DNA of 36,401 nucleotides. It comes from Desulfovibrio sp. (GTDB taxonomy: Bacteria; Desulfobacterota; Desulfovibrionia; Desulfovibrionales; Desulfovibrionaceae). The DNA lies in the NCBI GenBank assembly GCA_031271265.1, contig JAISWB010000095.1:1-36401 (forward strand), in the 5' to 3' direction. Numbering within the stretch: position 1 is the first letter of the stretch; the number at the start of each line of letters is the position of its first letter. The notes under the pieces were generated by a model, which was not told the origin of the DNA, did not search any database, and saw nothing but the letters and a program-made list of their open reading frames with translations. The position numbers were made by a program, and so were the translations under genes. Of the stretch, positions 7,844-14,647 are shown in pieces.

Positions 7844-8133
7844 TGTTGCGCCGGTTCTGAAGAAGCGACGCCGGACGGCGGATACGCCCCTGCCGCTTCG
7901 GCAACGGCGCGTATCCGCGCTTTCGAGTATCCCGCCCGGCGCAGAACTTCTTCCAATGTGCCGCGTTGCAGGCAGGATTCGACAAACAGAGTGAGTGCTT
8001 CCCTGATGTTTTGCTCCGCGCGTTCAAAGGTTTCGCCCTGCGTGGCGAGGTCAAGGCCGGGGCAGGAAACTGTCCAGTGTTCAGCGGACGGTTTGAAATG
8101 TACTTCCACCGGTATCATGGATATCTGTCCCAT
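7831..8133 (-). CDS. hicB: HicB-family antitoxin
   Basis: A 100-residue antitoxin partner of the adjacent HicA. The N-terminal domain has the partial RNase-H-like HicB pattern (HWTVSCPGLDLATQGETFERAEQNIREALTLFVE). No ribbon-helix-helix or HTH domain is clear in the C-terminal part, which ends in an Ala/Ser-rich tail that overlaps the hicA start. ATG at 8133 is preceded by AAGGAG with a seven-base spacer. The order hicB then hicA is the reverse of E. coli hicAB but occurs in many such loci. It would neutralise HicA and probably autoregulate. Confidence 0.85.
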   Translation of the reverse strand: MGQISMIPVEVHFKPSAEHWTVSCPGLDLATQGETFERAEQNIREALTLFVESCLQRGTLEEVLRRAGYSKARIRAVAEAAGAYPPSGVASSEPAQQCSA

Positions 8134-8190
8134 AAACGCGCTCCTTGATCAAAGCGTAGCACAGGCACTCAGCAAGAACAAGATGCCGTC

Positions 8191-8655
8191 GTGAACAAAC
8201 CTCGTATCGAACAAGCCCGCCCGGAGCATATTCCGTCCGTCGCCGCGCGCATGCGCGAGGCGGACCGGCGCGAAGTGCTGGCCTACCGCCGGCATACGCC
8301 GGAAGAAGCCCTGCGCTTCAGCCTGTCCCGCTCTCTTTTCGCCCGCACCGTCGTCGTCGACGGCCGCCCCGTCCTTATGTACGGCGTCGGCGTGCCCACG
8401 CTGCTCGGTTCCACGGGCAGTCCCTGGCTTCTGGCGACGGATGCCGTTTATGAGGTGTTGTTCTCTTTTCTGAAATACAGCCGCCCGGTCGTCCGGCACA
8501 TGCAAAGCCTGTTTCCGCGTCTGGAAAATCACGTCCACGCGGACAACGCCCTGTCCATACGCTGGCTGCAATGGTGCGGGTTCAGCATTGACGATACGCC
8601 CGAACTGTTCAACGGCGAACCTTTTTACCTGTTTCGGAGGAATGCCGATGTGTGA
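8191..8655 (+). CDS. Phage gp13-like internal virion protein (GNAT-fold)
   Basis: A 154-residue protein resembling the phage T7 gp13 family, small acetyltransferase-fold proteins encoded just before the internal core proteins. Matching segments are IEQARPEHIPSVAARMREADRREVLA, VDGRPVLMYGVG, LGSTGSPWLLATDAV, NHVHADNALSIRWLQWCGF and EPFYLFRR. In T7 the protein helps assemble the internal core. Catalysis is doubtful. The GTG at 8191 is the only sensible start; Shine-Dalgarno is poor. Its last eight bases overlap the next gene, so the two are probably coupled. Confidence 0.78.
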   Translation: MNKPRIEQARPEHIPSVAARMREADRREVLAYRRHTPEEALRFSLSRSLFARTVVVDGRPVLMYGVGVPTLLGSTGSPWLLATDAVYEVLFSFLKYSRPVVRHMQSLFPRLENHVHADNALSIRWLQWCGFSIDDTPELFNGEPFYLFRRNADV

Positions 8656-9268
8656 ACCGTCGACCGTCGCCATGCTTGCAGTGACGGCCATATCCACGGC
8701 CGTATCCATGTACGGGCAAAAGGTCGCCGCCGACAAGCAGGAGTCCGCGCAAAAGGCGGCCGCGGCCTACAACGCGCAAATCGCGGAAAACGAGGCCGCG
8801 ACGCAGGAACAGCTTGCCCGCGCCGAAACGGCCGCGGGCATCGCGGAGCGGGAACGGCAACAGCGCGACGCCGCCCGCAAAATGTCCGACATGCGCGCGA
8901 ACATGGGCGCGTCCGGTTTTACCCTGGACTCCGGCGCCAATCTTTCCCTGTTGGCCGATGCCGCCGCCGAACATCAGCACGACTCCCAAAGCATTATGAA
9001 CGAGGCGGAGCAACGCGCCCGGCGGCACAAGACCGCGCAAACGAGCGCCCTGAACAGCCGCGACGCGGCGCTGTATCAAGGTGAACAGGCCGGGAACGAC
9101 GGCGGCGCGGCGGCGCTCGGCATGGCCGGCACCCTGCTCGGCGGCATAGCTTCCGGCATCGGGCAGTATGCCAGGGCAAGCGGGACGCGGGTCCCGGCAA
9201 CGGCGAGCGCGGCCGCGCTCCCCGGCGCTTTCAGAACGCCGTCCCTGAAATTTTCATGGAACCCCTGA
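8648..9268 (+). CDS. T7 gp14-like virion core (ejection) protein
   Basis: A 206-residue protein of the T7 gp14 internal-core family. It begins MCEPSTVAMLAVTAISTAV with a hydrophobic segment, followed by a long Ala/Gln/Glu-rich helix (about residues 25-110), as expected for a protein ejected to form a channel in the outer membrane. NMGASGFTLDSGANLSLLAD is a typical family segment. The ATG at 8648 was preferred over 8642 because GGAGG at 8636-8640 is then seven bases away. A 6-bp stem-loop follows at 9269-9287. The larger gp15 and gp16-type proteins that normally follow are not present here. Confidence 0.75.
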   Translation: MCEPSTVAMLAVTAISTAVSMYGQKVAADKQESAQKAAAAYNAQIAENEAATQEQLARAETAAGIAERERQQRDAARKMSDMRANMGASGFTLDSGANLSLLADAAAEHQHDSQSIMNEAEQRARRHKTAQTSALNSRDAALYQGEQAGNDGGAAALGMAGTLLGGIASGIGQYARASGTRVPATASAAALPGAFRTPSLKFSWNP

Positions 9269-9305
9269 GGCGGATTGTCCCTCCGCCCGGAACTGTACGG
9301 CGCGT

Positions 9306-10295
9306 TCACGCCGCCCGCTCACGTTTCTCCTTCCATGCCGCATAACGCTGGTAAGGAAGCAGCAACAGAAACAGCGGCACGGAATACATGGCCGCAACCA
9401 GCACTTCCGGCAACGCGAAAAGCTGCGCCGACAAAACAAGCATAAGACCGTTGTTGGCCGTGCCCATGCTCACAACGTAGGCCGTGCTCCGGGCCGCGCT
9501 CCTGCCCCGCCCCGCAAGCATGCCTGTGCCCAGGAATACGGCCGCCAACAAAAACGCCCCGCCCAACGCCTCCGCCACCATAAAAGGATTGGCCCGCAAC
9601 GGCTCGGAAAAACGCGAAAAAATCACGAACATGCTGCAGGCTATGGACGATACCGAAATCACGTAACGCCGGCGCAAAACCCCCGCCGCCAACCCCGGCG
9701 CTCCTCCCCACATCACCTTGGCAACGACGAACGGCACAAAAATATACAGCGCCAGCGCCAGCCCGGTCTTGAAAAACGCCGCCCACAACCCCGACCCGGC
9801 CTCCTGTCCGGCAACGTACAGGTAACTTACCACCAATATCGGCATGGTCAGCGGCAGAATCAGGCAACTCGCCACGACCCCGGCGATGATGAAAGTCACG
9901 TCCGCCCGCGCCAGCCTGCCGAAAAACGGCGCCGTCACCCCTATGGATACGCCCCCCATGAGTATGGCCCCCAAGGTATAACGGGGCAGCAACACCGCGA
10001 AAATGCCCCAGCAGACCAGAGGCGTCAGCAGCATCTTGATCCCCAGAAAACGGGGCAGACCGGCGATATCGGCCGCGCCGGCCGCCGCACCCGGCGCGGT
10101 CGTGTCCAGAAAACACAGCAGAAGCTGAATCATGAGCATCACCGTCAGCAGGTGACGCAACGGTTCGCCGAACTGCGGCAGGCAAACGCCCAAAAGCATC
10201 GCGCCGTACGAACATGCAAGGAAAATCAGGGTGTCTCTGTTCACGGCGCATCTATCCCACAGACGTTTCCCCGAAGTCAATCCGCCGTTCGACAT
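9306..10295 (-). CDS. Bile acid:sodium symporter (BASS) family permease
   Basis: A 329-residue integral membrane protein with about nine or ten hydrophobic segments. Recognisable BASS/SBF patterns are LGIKMLLTPLVCWG, GAILMGGVSIGVTAPFFGRLARAD, SMFVIFSRFSEPLRANP and VSMGTANNGLMLVLSAQLF. Family members move bile acids, pyruvate, pantothenate or other organic anions, usually with sodium; the substrate here cannot be told. The start may be ATG 10295 or GTG 10244, which would remove 17 hydrophilic residues. It is antisense to and embedded in the phage tail module, between the gp14-like and fibre genes, so it looks like inserted cargo. Confidence 0.75.
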   Translation of the reverse strand: MSNGGLTSGKRLWDRCAVNRDTLIFLACSYGAMLLGVCLPQFGEPLRHLLTVMLMIQLLLCFLDTTAPGAAAGAADIAGLPRFLGIKMLLTPLVCWGIFAVLLPRYTLGAILMGGVSIGVTAPFFGRLARADVTFIIAGVVASCLILPLTMPILVVSYLYVAGQEAGSGLWAAFFKTGLALALYIFVPFVVAKVMWGGAPGLAAGVLRRRYVISVSSIACSMFVIFSRFSEPLRANPFMVAEALGGAFLLAAVFLGTGMLAGRGRSAARSTAYVVSMGTANNGLMLVLSAQLFALPEVLVAAMYSVPLFLLLLPYQRYAAWKEKRERAA

Positions 10296-10330
10296 TGTCC
10301 CGTTTTCCGCAAACCATACAGGATGGAAAC

Positions 10331-11284
10331 ATGACCGTCGAAACCACCCTCACCAAAATCATCTACGCGGGCAACGGAGCCGCGACGGAGTTCCCCGTCC
10401 CGTTCCCCTTCAGCCTGCCGCAGGACATCCGCCTGACCTGCACCGCCGCCGACGGAACGGAATACGACCCCTCCGGCAACTACCGCATCGCCGTCACCGC
10501 GTCCGGAGACGCGGCCGTCGTCTTCCCCCTCGCCGGCTCACCTCTGCCGCCCGGCGCCCGGCTCACCGTCCACCGGCACACGCCCCCGGTGCAGATCGCC
10601 GGCCTGCGCGCCGGCGGCGCTTTCAATCCCGAAGTCCTTGAACACGACGTCTTCGACCGCCTCGTGATGATGATCCAGGAACTGCACGAAGCCGTCGGCC
10701 GCGCCGTGAAATTCCCCCTCACCCTTCCGGAAGCGGACGCCGACGGCCTGCTCCGCGCTCTGCTCGCCGACGTCGAAGAGGCGACCCGCACCGCCGAGGA
10801 CGCCCGCGCAACCGCCGCCCTGTGCCGCGCGTATCTCGACGCCCTCCCCGTTCCCGCCCCCGAAGACGCAGGCAAAGTCCTCGCCGTCGCCCTGGTAAAC
10901 GATGCTCCCGCCTTTACCCTGAGACCCGACGCCGCGACAGCCGCCTCCGGATTCGCACAGTACACCCTGCCCGTCATCAACCCCGGCGGCAACGTCGCCG
11001 TCACCCTCGCCGACCTCGGGCACCCGCCTCTCCCCGCCCCCGTCCACCCCGTCGTCAGCCTGCTCTCCTCCCAACCCTACATCTTCACCGTCACCCACCA
11101 AACCCCCCAGGGATTCACCCTGCAAATCTTTTTCCCCGACGGCACCCCCGGCGTCACCTTCGCCGCCTTCATCGAGTGCGGCACAACCGAATGCGGCCCG
11201 CAAACATCCTGCGGCGCCCCCGGCGCCGGCGCCGACGTCCGCCTGCTCATCAGCATCCCCCTGCCTTCTGAAGCGTTTCAATGA
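10331..11284 (+). CDS. Tail fibre/adaptor protein with T7-fibre-like N-terminus
   Basis: A 317-residue virion protein. Residues 1-110 follow the T7 gp17 N-terminal pattern that attaches a fibre to the tail: YAGNGAATEFPVPFPFSLPQDIRL, DPSGNYRIAV, LPPGARLTVHRHTPPVQ and NPEVLEHDVFDRLVMMIQELHEAV. Residues 130-175 form an Ala/Glu-rich helix likely to trimerise, and the rest is beta-rich. It is short for a fibre and lacks an obvious receptor-binding tip. It may be a stalk onto which the next gene product, the Mtd-like protein, assembles. ATG at 10331 follows GGATGGAAAC; the longer in-frame extension has no support. Confidence 0.78.
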   Translation: MTVETTLTKIIYAGNGAATEFPVPFPFSLPQDIRLTCTAADGTEYDPSGNYRIAVTASGDAAVVFPLAGSPLPPGARLTVHRHTPPVQIAGLRAGGAFNPEVLEHDVFDRLVMMIQELHEAVGRAVKFPLTLPEADADGLLRALLADVEEATRTAEDARATAALCRAYLDALPVPAPEDAGKVLAVALVNDAPAFTLRPDAATAASGFAQYTLPVINPGGNVAVTLADLGHPPLPAPVHPVVSLLSSQPYIFTVTHQTPQGFTLQIFFPDGTPGVTFAAFIECGTTECGPQTSCGAPGAGADVRLLISIPLPSEAFQ

Positions 11285-11296
11285 CGATTTTATACG

Positions 11297-11362
11297 CCTC
11301 CGGCGGCCGAGGCGGAGGGGGTCACCCCTTCCGGGGTTCGGGGCGGCGCGCCGATAATCTTC
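11297..11362. repeat. GC-rich intergenic hairpin repeat
   Basis: The gap between fibre and Mtd-like genes contains CCTCCGGCGGCCGAGGCGGAGG and a following CACCCCTTCCGGGGTTCGGGGCGG stretch that folds on itself. Related wording recurs at 13376-13415 and 19484-19550 (CTCCGGCGGCC, TTCGGGGCGGGG or its complement). This looks like a dispersed GC-rich intergenic repeat family of the host genome; no gene is coded. Confidence 0.5.
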
Positions 11363-11384
11363 AACCTTGCACAAGGAGTGCGAC

Positions 11385-12500
11385 ATGGCTGATTTTGCCG
11401 CTTTCTGGCGTGACAGTGAAGCCGGGGTACCCGGCACCTTTCTGACGGCCGTGAACCTTGGGAGGATGCATCCGTCCGTGAGCAGCGCGCATCCACGATA
11501 CCTGACGCCTGACCCCGGCAGCGCGCGCGGGCTTGTGTTCAGGGAAGGAACGTACCTTAAGCTGCGCGGGCCGGATGCGTTCGGCGCGGCGAGGCATTGT
11601 GTTTTCGGTGTAGAGGATGATTTTGCGGTTGCGGATGTCCGGCAACGCCTGGATACCGGTACGGAGTTGCTGCCCGGCCGCGATTATGCGGTTTACCTGC
11701 GGCTGTTGCCGCCGGATGCGGATTCTCCCGCATACAGGGCGGATATCGTCGTCAGCCTGGACCTGGACTGCCCGGCGGGGGCCAACCCCGGCACGGTGCG
11801 CAAGATCGGCGGGTTCCACACGCTCTGCGCCGATGCGGGAAGCATTTCGGGGCATCCGCTCTCCGGTCTGGGCGCGGGCGACATTCTTCCCGGTTCCCTG
11901 TGGGATCTGCTGCACCGCCCGCGCTGCGCGCCCGACGGCATGACGTTCGTGCCCGGTCTGCATCTCTGGGTCGACATCTACCTCCAGTCCGGGACCGGAA
12001 TCGGCACACGTTCCGTTTTCAACGCGATAATAACCGCCGGCCGCAGCTACATGGATCATGTGGATGATTTGGCGGCGGCGGGCAAGCGGTTGCTTTCGGA
12101 TGAGGAGTTCCAGGTCGCGGCCGCCGGTTCCAACGAGCAGGGGTGTTTGGACGCGCGTCCGGACACGACGGGCGGGCATACGGACGACAACGGCCGGCGG
12201 ATGCTTTCCGCGTACGGGCTGGAGGATTGCTGCGGGGCGCTGTGGCAGTGGCTGAGCGGGGGCGGTTGGCGGTTTACGGACACTTCCGACGCTTTCCACC
12301 CCATAGCGGTAAATCCTTCTACGGACTGGCCCGGCGGCAAAGGGCAGATATACCATTCCGACGGACGCTCCGGGCTGATAGGCGGCAGCATGTACGGCAA
12401 TCCGGCGGCGGCGTGCGGGTCGCGCGCCCGCAGCGCATCCGTGCCGCGCTCTGTCTGCGACAATAAAATAGCCTGCCGCGGCTGCGCCGTTCCGGCATAA
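11385..12500 (+). CDS. Mtd-like receptor-binding protein with DGR-type variable C-terminus
   Basis: A 371-residue protein resembling the major tropism determinant (Mtd) of phage BPP-1, which binds the host receptor at the fibre tip. The C-terminal C-type-lectin/formylglycine-enzyme-like fold is suggested by LHLWVDIYLQSGTG, KRLLSDEEFQVAAAGSNEQG, TGGHTDDNGRRMLSAYGLED and CCGALWQWLSGGGWRF. The last 40 residues (from IGGSMYGNP to GCAVPA) follow the GSRAR...I.CRGC layout of variable proteins of diversity-generating retroelements. ATG at 11385 has AAGGAG upstream; a start at 11367 would sit on that site. The gene lies between fibre and lysis genes. No DGR reverse transcriptase or Avd gene follows. 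Confidence 0.8.
   Translation: MADFAAFWRDSEAGVPGTFLTAVNLGRMHPSVSSAHPRYLTPDPGSARGLVFREGTYLKLRGPDAFGAARHCVFGVEDDFAVADVRQRLDTGTELLPGRDYAVYLRLLPPDADSPAYRADIVVSLDLDCPAGANPGTVRKIGGFHTLCADAGSISGHPLSGLGAGDILPGSLWDLLHRPRCAPDGMTFVPGLHLWVDIYLQSGTGIGTRSVFNAIITAGRSYMDHVDDLAAAGKRLLSDEEFQVAAAGSNEQGCLDARPDTTGGHTDDNGRRMLSAYGLEDCCGALWQWLSGGGWRFTDTSDAFHPIAVNPSTDWPGGKGQIYHSDGRSGLIGGSMYGNPAAACGSRARSASVPRSVCDNKIACRGCAVPA
12382..12490 (+). other. Candidate DGR variable region (VR)
   Basis: The 3' end of the Mtd-like gene. Many codons in the presumed variable positions end in C or T (AGC, TAC, GGC, AAT, TCC, GTC, TGC, GAC, GCC), as expected if AAC or AAT codons in an adenine-rich template had been mutated at their first two bases. 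Conserved blocks between them (GGGTCGCGCGCCCGC and TGCCGCGGCTGCGCC) would be the invariant GSRAR and GC-rich homing end. No template repeat with matching adenines was found on either strand of this window, so it would have to be elsewhere or lost. Confidence 0.6.
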
Positions 12501-12526
12501 AAGCCTCCAAACCATAAAGGAGCTTT
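12500..12526 (+). other. Stem-loop after the variable region, containing the lysozyme RBS
   Basis: AAAGCCTCC (12500-12508) pairs with GGAGCTTT (12519-12526), one base bulged. It lies just beyond the stop of the Mtd-like gene, the place where DGR variable regions often carry a hairpin/cruciform used in homing. It also includes the AAAGGAG that serves the lysozyme start, so it could equally hold back lysozyme translation. Confidence 0.45.
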
Positions 12527-12529
12527 CGC

Positions 12530-13069
12530 ATGGTGATGACGAAGAAAAAGACCGGCACGGCGGGCATCGGGCTTGCCGCGCTTGTGGGCGCGGGGGCCGC
12601 GGCGCTGCTGCGGGTCATGATTCCCCTCTACGAAGGCGAGGTTCTGCGCGGGTACGCGGACCCCGTGGGGATAGCCACCAAATGCTACGGAGACACGGAA
12701 AACGTCGAAATAGGCCGGATATACAGCCGCGAGGAATGTCTGCGTTCGCTGGAGAAACGCCTCGCGGACCACGCCGGGCCGGTCACGGCCTGCGTGCCCG
12801 AGCTGGCGGGGTATACGGACGGGGAAAAAGCCGCGGCCGTGAGCCTGGCCTACAACATCGGCGTCGACGCGTTTTGCCGCTCGACGGCGGCGCGCAAATT
12901 CCGGGCCGGGGACAGGCAGGGCGCCTGCGCGGCCTTCGGCATGTGGAACAAGGCGGGAGGCCGCGTCCTGCCGGGGCTCGTGCGGCGGCGCGCGGACGAA
13001 CGCCGCATCTGCGAAAGCGGTCTGGACGTTGACGCAAACCATGCCCTCAACATCAACCCGGGAGACTGA
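12530..13069 (+). CDS. Phage lysozyme (endolysin), GH24, P21-like
   Basis: A 179-residue muramidase of glycoside hydrolase family 24 that cuts peptidoglycan for lysis. The active-site pattern E-8-D-5-T is present as E35, D44 and T50 within YEGEVLRGYADPVGIATKCYGDT; the Cys-Tyr-Gly and later YNIGVDAFCRSTAARKF, ACAAFGMWNKAGG and GLVRRRADERRIC segments resemble the phage P21 enzyme. An N-terminal weakly hydrophobic Gly/Ala stretch (residues 10-28) fits a signal-anchor-release sequence, meaning export by Sec followed by release. RBS AAAGGAGC precedes ATG 12530. The holin-like gene starts two bases downstream. Confidence 0.9.
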   Translation: MVMTKKKTGTAGIGLAALVGAGAAALLRVMIPLYEGEVLRGYADPVGIATKCYGDTENVEIGRIYSREECLRSLEKRLADHAGPVTACVPELAGYTDGEKAAAVSLAYNIGVDAFCRSTAARKFRAGDRQGACAAFGMWNKAGGRVLPGLVRRRADERRICESGLDVDANHALNINPGD

Positions 13070-13071
13070 CC

Positions 13072-13368
13072 ATGCACTTTTTGCTGTCGCTGCCTCTTGT
13101 GCGGGACCTTGTCCGCCTGATAACGGACCGTTTCTCGACAACACGCGAAGACCCGCGAGACAAAATTCTGGAAATTGAACTGGAAACAGCCCGGCGCGCC
13201 GGGCACCGCCTTACCCCGCGCAAGGCCCTCGGGTATCTGGTCGTCTTCGGTCTGGCGCTGGAACTGGCGTGGCTTTGGGTCGCGCGCCTGGTTCCCGGTT
13301 CGGACGATTCACCGGATATTCTTCGGGAACTGCTGCGCCTGACCGCGACGCTCTTCGGCCTGGGATGA
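13072..13368 (+). CDS. Putative holin-like small membrane protein
   Basis: A 98-residue protein next to the lysozyme gene, two bases after its stop. Residues 50-72 (LGYLVVFGLALELAWLWVARLV) form one clear membrane segment; a shorter hydrophobic stretch closes the protein. The charged region at 20-48 probably lies in the cytoplasm. Place and size fit a holin or pinholin that triggers release of a signal-anchored lysozyme. I do not recognise a named holin family with certainty. It is the last rightward gene of the phage module seen here. Confidence 0.55.
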   Translation: MHFLLSLPLVRDLVRLITDRFSTTREDPRDKILEIELETARRAGHRLTPRKALGYLVVFGLALELAWLWVARLVPGSDDSPDILRELLRLTATLFGLG

Positions 13369-13441
13369 ATTTGAAGGGGCGGCGGCCCGGCGGAGTTCGG
13401 GGCGGGGTCCCTGATTATACAGAACGTCTTCAACAAAATTC

Positions 13442-13470
13442 GCCCCGGCAGGAGTATGCCCTGCCGGGGC
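13442..13470 (-). terminator. Stem-loop terminator, likely for mucR
   Basis: GCCCCGGCAGG (13442-13452) pairs perfectly with CCTGCCGGGGC (13460-13470) around a 7-base loop. Read leftward it is followed by a T-containing tract (GAATTTTGTT), so it fits an intrinsic terminator for the converging mucR gene. It may also slow transcription leaving the phage late operon. Confidence 0.7.
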
Positions 13471-13522
13471 ATTGTCGGTACGTTCGGATGGCGGGTACCG
13501 GCGTGTTGTGCGGGTGGAGAGC

Positions 13523-13930
13523 TTATGCTTCGGTTTTTTTGCCGGCTCTGCCGCGCCGTTCCCAGAGTTTCATTTCTTTCATTTTGTTGCGGCGGTCGCG
13601 CTGGAGGGCCTTTGCGGCCAAGGCCGCGCCTTTTTTGAGGCCCCATTTCTCCCTGTAGCTTTTGGCGTCCAGACCGTGCAGGGCCAGATGTTTTGCGGAA
13701 AGAATTTTGAACACCTTTCCGCATTCAAGGCATTGGACGCTGCGTTCCTTGATGCTTTTTTTCGCGTCGGGCGCGCCTTCCTGCACGGCTTCCGGCACGC
13801 TGCCGCCTGCCAGAGCCTTGAGGTCGAAGGCAAGTTTTTTGACCATAGACGTAATTTCGTCTTCCGTCATCGTCCTGACGGCGGCTTGGGCCTTAACGAT
13901 GTCCAATGCTTCCTTCAGAAAATCGTTCAT
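13523..13930 (-). CDS. MucR/Ros-family zinc-finger transcriptional regulator
   Basis: A 135-residue regulator of the MucR/Ros family. The C-terminal half holds the prokaryotic zinc-finger layout: VQCLECGKVFKILSAKHLALHGLDAKSYREKWGL (two Cys, two His), followed by a Lys/Arg-rich tail. The N-terminal part (about residues 1-45) is helical and probably mediates oligomerisation. Members bind AT-rich DNA and control surface polysaccharides, virulence or cell-cycle genes. The start at 13930 was chosen because GGGAGCG lies just upstream; the 21-residue longer form has no ribosome site. The A/T-rich tract at 14041-14110 is a likely autoregulatory target. Confidence 0.85.
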   Translation of the reverse strand: MNDFLKEALDIVKAQAAVRTMTEDEITSMVKKLAFDLKALAGGSVPEAVQEGAPDAKKSIKERSVQCLECGKVFKILSAKHLALHGLDAKSYREKWGLKKGAALAAKALQRDRRNKMKEMKLWERRGRAGKKTEA

Positions 13931-14040
13931 GTACGCTCCCTTTACAGTTGAAATTTTTGTTGACGCCGCCCTCAGGCTTTTCAGCAAGCCCACCGCTTGC
14001 CGTAAAGAAATGCAGGTGATGCGCCGGTGTGGTGCGCAAC

Positions 14041-14110
14041 AATAAAGAAATTTTTTCGCGTTGTGAAGATATTTTTTGCTTTTTTTGCTTTTTTTTATTT
14101 TTTTTATGGC
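14041..14110 (-). promoter_or_regulatory. AT-rich tract upstream of mucR
   Basis: About 70 bases of mainly T-runs on the plus strand (A-runs on the minus), in sharp contrast with the surrounding GC-rich DNA, 110-180 bp upstream of the mucR start. Such a tract is suited to binding by MucR-type or H-NS-like proteins and may hold the promoter. The stretch from 13931 to 14476 has no gene I can support: small ORFs in it are low-complexity or antisense. Confidence 0.45.
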
Positions 14111-14476
14111 TCAAGCGGCCTGCCGAACGCCCCTAAGCCGTTCCTCGCGTGCGGAACTCCGCGCGTTCCTTGAGCAAGGCGGCGCCTGACCGACGCGCTT
14201 TACAGAACACAACAGCGCTGCGGAAACACCCCGGTTCGAGGGTGTTGACCTGCGCACGCCTGTACTCTGAAACAGTCGTGGGACAGAGCTTATCCGAAAC
14301 AGAAACATCCTTTGGGCAATACTCTTACCGCGCCAAAGCGCAACCGCGCCACGCCGTTTTGCCTTGCCGGCTGCGGCGTGAACGCGGTTTACTTCAAAAC
14401 TGCATGGACGTTTGAGGGGTGGACGCGGACACCGTTCGACAACACCGCGCGAACGCGGTTCACTTCAGAGCTGCAC

Positions 14477-14646
14477 GGACGCAGTTCCGATCCGGAAGTC
14501 GTACAAGGGAGCGAACAGGCCGTACCTGCCGCGAGGGCCGGGCATGGACGCAGTTCCGATTTTGAAGTCGTACAAGGGAGCGAACAGGCCGCGCCTGCCG
14601 CGAGGGCCGGGCATGAACGCAGTTCCGATTTTGAAGTCGTACAAGG
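14477..14646 (+). repeat. 69-bp tandem repeat, about 2.5 copies
   Basis: Units at 14477-14545 and 14546-14614 and a partial third at 14615-14646. They differ by a few substitutions. Upstream, at 14381 and 14452, a related shorter motif (GAACGCGGTT.ACTTCA) also occurs twice, 71 bp apart. The period is a multiple of three, and the plus strand reads through as 23-residue repeats (AVPILKSYKGANRP core) within a 79-codon ORF starting at 14412. That ORF lacks a ribosome site, so coding is unproven. The repeat ends exactly at the stop of the leftward lipoprotein gene. Confidence 0.85.
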
Positions 14647-14647
14647 T

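Noticed and set aside
14477-14646. CRISPR array
   Set aside because: Repeats are directly adjacent without unique spacers, the period is 69 bp and no cas gene is near, so it is a simple tandem repeat.
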